Positions 61,382-64,000 of a stretch of 64,000 nucleotides of DNA are shown here, in pieces. Within the stretch, counting starts at the first letter, position 1; every line of letters begins with the position of its first letter. The position numbers were made by a program, and so were the translations under genes. The notes below the pieces were generated by a model. It saw only the letters and a program-made list of their open reading frames with translations, searched no databases and had not been told where the DNA came from. The DNA comes from Sulfurimonas hydrogeniphila (GTDB taxonomy: Bacteria; Campylobacterota; Campylobacteria; Campylobacterales; Sulfurimonadaceae), in contig NZ_CP035534.1 of NCBI RefSeq assembly GCF_009068765.1, positions 1,860,001 through 1,924,000 on the forward strand, read 5' to 3'.

Positions 61382-62125
61382 ATGGCAAAAAAATATGTGA
61401 TTTTAGATACAGAAACAACAGGTACAAATGAAGAAGACAGAATAATTCAACTCGGTTATATGGTTTTAGGCACAAAAGAGATAGAAGTGCATAACAAATT
61501 TTGTTCTGCTGATATTGCTATAAAATACGGTGCGATGGAAGTGCATGGGATTACACCTGATTTGATTGAAGGCAAGCCGCCTTGTGTAGAGACACAGGCA
61601 TACAAAAGACTTCTGGAATTAAATACTGCAGAGAATTATCTCATCATTCACAATGCCCCTTTTGATATAACAATGCTCGAAAAAGAAGGCTTTGTAACAC
61701 AGATGAAAGTTATAGATACGCTAAGGGTTGCAAAACATGTTATGCCGGATGAAGAGGCGCACAGACTGCAGTATTTTCGCTATAAAATGGAACTCTACAA
61801 AGAAGAAGAAAAAGAGGCCGAGGCACTTGGCATCGTTGTCAAGGCCCATGATGCCATCGGTGATGTCCTTGTCTTGAAACTCTTTCTCTCTAAACTCAAA
61901 GATATTGTCCAAGAACAGTTTCCAAATGAAAATCCTGTTGAAAAGATGGTCGATTTAACCAACACTCCTATTTTGGTACAAACATTCAGATTTGGAAAAC
62001 ACAAAGGCAAAAGTCTTGAAGAAGTTGCAAGTGAAGATGCAGGATATCTGCGATGGATGTTGAAGAATATGGAAAATATTGATGAAGATCTGCGCTACTC
62101 TATCAACTACTACCTGGAGTCATAA
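61382..62125 (+). CDS. DnaQ-type 3'-5' exonuclease with DUF3820-like tail
   Basis: ATG 61382 is used because the ATG 33 nt upstream overlaps the -10 box. The 247-aa protein has DEDD motifs: ILDTETTG (Exo I), IIHNAPFDITMLEKEGF (Exo II) and KAHDAIGDVLVLKLF with HD (Exo III). The C-terminal 50 residues (FRFGKHKGKSLEEVASEDAG) are the quorum-sensing-regulator-like/DUF3820 GKHKGK motif often fused to exonucleases. It probably acts in nucleic-acid proofreading or turnover. Overlaps the convergent antiporter gene. Confidence 0.8.
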   Translation: MAKKYVILDTETTGTNEEDRIIQLGYMVLGTKEIEVHNKFCSADIAIKYGAMEVHGITPDLIEGKPPCVETQAYKRLLELNTAENYLIIHNAPFDITMLEKEGFVTQMKVIDTLRVAKHVMPDEEAHRLQYFRYKMELYKEEEKEAEALGIVVKAHDAIGDVLVLKLFLSKLKDIVQEQFPNENPVEKMVDLTNTPILVQTFRFGKHKGKSLEEVASEDAGYLRWMLKNMENIDEDLRYSINYYLES

Positions 62126-63488
62126 ATCCAAACAGTATAAACAGAAAAAAAGCAATAAAACCGCTTATAAGCGCATAAGGGAGTTGTGTCTTTACATGTT
62201 CGATTACCTCACAATCACTTGCCAAAGAGGAGATAATTGTCGTATCAGAAATAGGAGAACAGTGATCCCCAAAAACACCGCCGCTGATAACCGCTCCTAT
62301 TGCCAAAGCCACATCAGCATCCATCCCAACAGCCATCGGTACGGCTATGGGTATCATAATGCTGAAAGTACCCCAGGATGTTCCTGTGGAAAAGGAGATG
62401 ATGCTGCTGAGCAAAAATATCACACCGCTTAAAAGAAACAGACTCAGAGACTCATTGGCAAGTGAAGCCAGATACTCCCCTGTTTTCAAGTCAACCGTTA
62501 CTTCTCCTATAGCAAAAGCAAAAAGCAGTATCACAGCAATCGGAAAAAGTTTTTTGGCTCCAATGTAAGCGCTTTTTGTATAAGTTTTTACAGACATGTT
62601 TTTTGTCCCGACATAATAGAGAAACATTACACTCAAAGTAGCAAGCATTGTATAGTAAATAGAAGTCGAACCGCTTCCTTTGAGCATATTGCCCTCTCCC
62701 GTTATGTATAAGAATACAAACACAAATGCAATCATCAAAAAGATCGGGATAAGCATATAATTCATACTCACATGCGCGTTTACATGTAAAGAAGTTTTGG
62801 CTAAAGACAGCTTGGCATGTTTCATCGCGCCAATGTCAATATTAAACCAAACAGCCAAAAAAGTAACAATTAAAGCACTCATGGCATAAAAATTATACAT
62901 GACGCTATGGAGTAATAAATTTACATTATCACCTTCTATGATGCCTGTTTGTATTTGCGTCGCAATCAGTCCGAGTAAAAGCGCACCCCAGCCGTTAAGA
63001 ACAATTAAAGAGCTGACAGGCGCAGAAGTGGAGTCACAGACAAAAGCCAGTTTGGCATGCGGCACTTTTTCTTTGTCGCAAAGCGGTCTGCCGACAGCTC
63101 CTGCTATTAAAGCAGTTATGGAAGATTCTATAAAAATCAATACACCGATAAAGTAACTGACAAGCAAAGCGGAACGGGGAGAATTGACAAGTCTTGTTTT
63201 TTGGGTCATAAAAGAGACAAATCCGTTAATGCCTCCGCTTTTTTGCATCAACTCCATAACGCTTCCGACAAGCACTGCAAAAGCCAGTGTCTTAAGTATC
63301 CACCCTTCACTTAACAAAGAGAAAAAAAGTGCAACGAGAGCATCAGCCGTTGCAAGGAATGAAAAACCATGCAGAAAAAAAAGTCCTAAAAATATACCGC
63401 CAGATAAAGAGAGTACAATATTTTTGGTATAGAGCGCCAAAACAATGGCTAACAAAGAGGGGAGAACCGAGAGAAAAGAGAGTTCTAT
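62103..63488 (-). CDS. nhaC: NhaC-family Na+/H+ antiporter with non-standard start
   Basis: About 461 aa with 11-12 helices. Family motifs include SALLVSYFIGVLIFIESSITALIAG, PLCDKEKVPHAKLAFVCDSTSAPVSSLIVLNGWGAL and ISFSTGTSWGTFSIMIPIAVP. The first standard codon, TTG 63455, has no ribosome site and would cut into the conserved SVLPSLLAIVLAL. ATA 63488 has TAAAGG 6 nt upstream and gives MELSFLSVLPSLLAIVLAL, so it is preferred. Shares a transcript with the acetyltransferase upstream. A TTACATGTAA lies at 62780. Confidence 0.75.
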   Translation of the reverse strand: MELSFLSVLPSLLAIVLALYTKNIVLSLSGGIFLGLFFLHGFSFLATADALVALFFSLLSEGWILKTLAFAVLVGSVMELMQKSGGINGFVSFMTQKTRLVNSPRSALLVSYFIGVLIFIESSITALIAGAVGRPLCDKEKVPHAKLAFVCDSTSAPVSSLIVLNGWGALLLGLIATQIQTGIIEGDNVNLLLHSVMYNFYAMSALIVTFLAVWFNIDIGAMKHAKLSLAKTSLHVNAHVSMNYMLIPIFLMIAFVFVFLYITGEGNMLKGSGSTSIYYTMLATLSVMFLYYVGTKNMSVKTYTKSAYIGAKKLFPIAVILLFAFAIGEVTVDLKTGEYLASLANESLSLFLLSGVIFLLSSIISFSTGTSWGTFSIMIPIAVPMAVGMDADVALAIGAVISGGVFGDHCSPISDTTIISSLASDCEVIEHVKTQLPYALISGFIAFFLFILFGFMTPGSS

Positions 63489-63497
63489 AAGAAGCCT

Positions 63498-64000
63498 TTA
63501 GAATTCCATAGCCAGAAGCATAACACCGGCTCTGCCAAAAATTTCTCTGTACGCATCACACTCTTTTTTATCGACAATTTCAAAGCCGAGTCTTTTGTAA
63601 AAAAGTTCTGCTTCCAAAGACCCTATCTCTATAACGGTCTGTACAATACTGTAGCCCTTGAGTCTTGCAGTGAGCAGACTTTTTTGCATCAATGCTTTGA
63701 GTACACCCACATCAATAAATCCCTCAAGTTCTTCCATAAAATCAAACATCAATCTGCTTTTGCTTGTATTAAAACTGCATTCATACACAACTTCCAACGG
63801 TTTTTGGATCTCATCACCGCAACCTATCTCTTTGAGGGCCTCTTCAAAAGCCTCTTTTGTTGCAATTCTGGGCTCATAGCTGCATAAGCTCCCCACACTC
63901 TTTCCGTCCATTTGCGCTATTAAAAAATTTTTGTAATGGCAATGGCTTTTTGACTGTGTCTGTGTAAGCTTTTGTAGTTTTTCCAAGACTTCTGTATCAT
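63498..64000 (-). CDS. GNAT-family acetyltransferase, 5' end outside window
   Basis: The frame is open to the window edge, so the true start is not visible; a TTG at 63986 is only internal. The visible 166 residues include AQMDGKSVGSLCSYEPRI, LLTARLKGYSIVQTVIEIGSLEAELFYKRLGFEIVDKKE, the C-terminal strand-helix of GNAT enzymes, and end MLLAMEF. The family's acetyl-CoA loop (Q/RxxGxG/A) is weak. Its stop overlaps the SD of the nhaC gene. Confidence 0.65.
   Translation of the reverse strand, partial: DTEVLEKLQKLTQTQSKSHCHYKNFLIAQMDGKSVGSLCSYEPRIATKEAFEEALKEIGCGDEIQKPLEVVYECSFNTSKSRLMFDFMEELEGFIDVGVLKALMQKSLLTARLKGYSIVQTVIEIGSLEAELFYKRLGFEIVDKKECDAYREIFGRAGVMLLAMEF

Overview
The window looks like chromosomal DNA of an autotrophic, sulfur- or hydrogen-oxidising Campylobacterota bacterium, most likely Sulfurimonas or a relative. 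The evidence is: AT-rich DNA; TATAAT boxes preceded by T-rich stretches with little -35 signal; a sensor kinase with the AHQWRQPL H-box common in this phylum; reverse-TCA ferredoxin oxidoreductases; and a DAB inorganic-carbon uptake operon. This is inference from gene content and motifs; no database search was run. No rRNA, tRNA or CRISPR array was seen.

Layout. Positions 1-13950 hold an MSHA-type type IV pilus cluster: a 5'-truncated MshQ-like surface protein, four minor pilins, MshI-J-K-L-M-N-E-G homologues, a 31-aa membrane peptide, and two convergent major pilin genes. Positions 14007-16615 are an arsenic locus (arsB divergent from arsR-arsC plus an 84-aa cysteine-bearing protein), followed by a peroxiredoxin. 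Positions 17300-26534 carry signalling genes: two diguanylate cyclases, a 7TM sensor kinase and its response regulator beside three small exported proteins, a DMT exporter and a Pif1/RecD-like helicase. Positions 26525-30207 hold a VWA / MoxR ATPase / repeat-protein gene set, then nhaA, a zinc-sensing diguanylate cyclase and a dipeptide epimerase.

Positions 34376-38600 are a mobile region. Two copies of a 1410-bp IS4-type element sit in a dispersed palindromic repeat, and the second copy is split by a 1.2-kb ISAs1-type element. A third identical IS4 copy lies at 59873-61282. Positions 39032-44667 are the DAB operon (PII-like protein, DabB, a small NuoM-like membrane protein, DabA). Positions 45106-54030 hold two tandem five-subunit 2-oxoacid:ferredoxin oxidoreductase operons in the orders E-D-A-B-G and D-A-B-G-E, separated by a G3E GTPase gene. 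DAB would concentrate bicarbonate/CO2 and the oxidoreductases would fix CO2 in the reverse TCA cycle, so these two blocks form a carbon-fixation island.

The right end (54177-64000) has a trigger-factor-like protein lacking the ribosome-docking motif, an LRR protein, small conserved proteins, a MOSC-domain protein, a DUF819 permease, the third IS copy, an exonuclease, an NhaC antiporter and an acetyltransferase cut by the window edge.

The most unusual signals are: a highly iterated 10-bp palindrome TTACATGTAA found 12 times, all inside coding sequence; the IS element's repeated use of one 8-bp target inside a palindromic repeat; the ribosome-motif-less trigger factor; the nearly identical duplicated 75-aa ferredoxin subunits; and two genes that appear to start at non-standard ATA/ATC codons.
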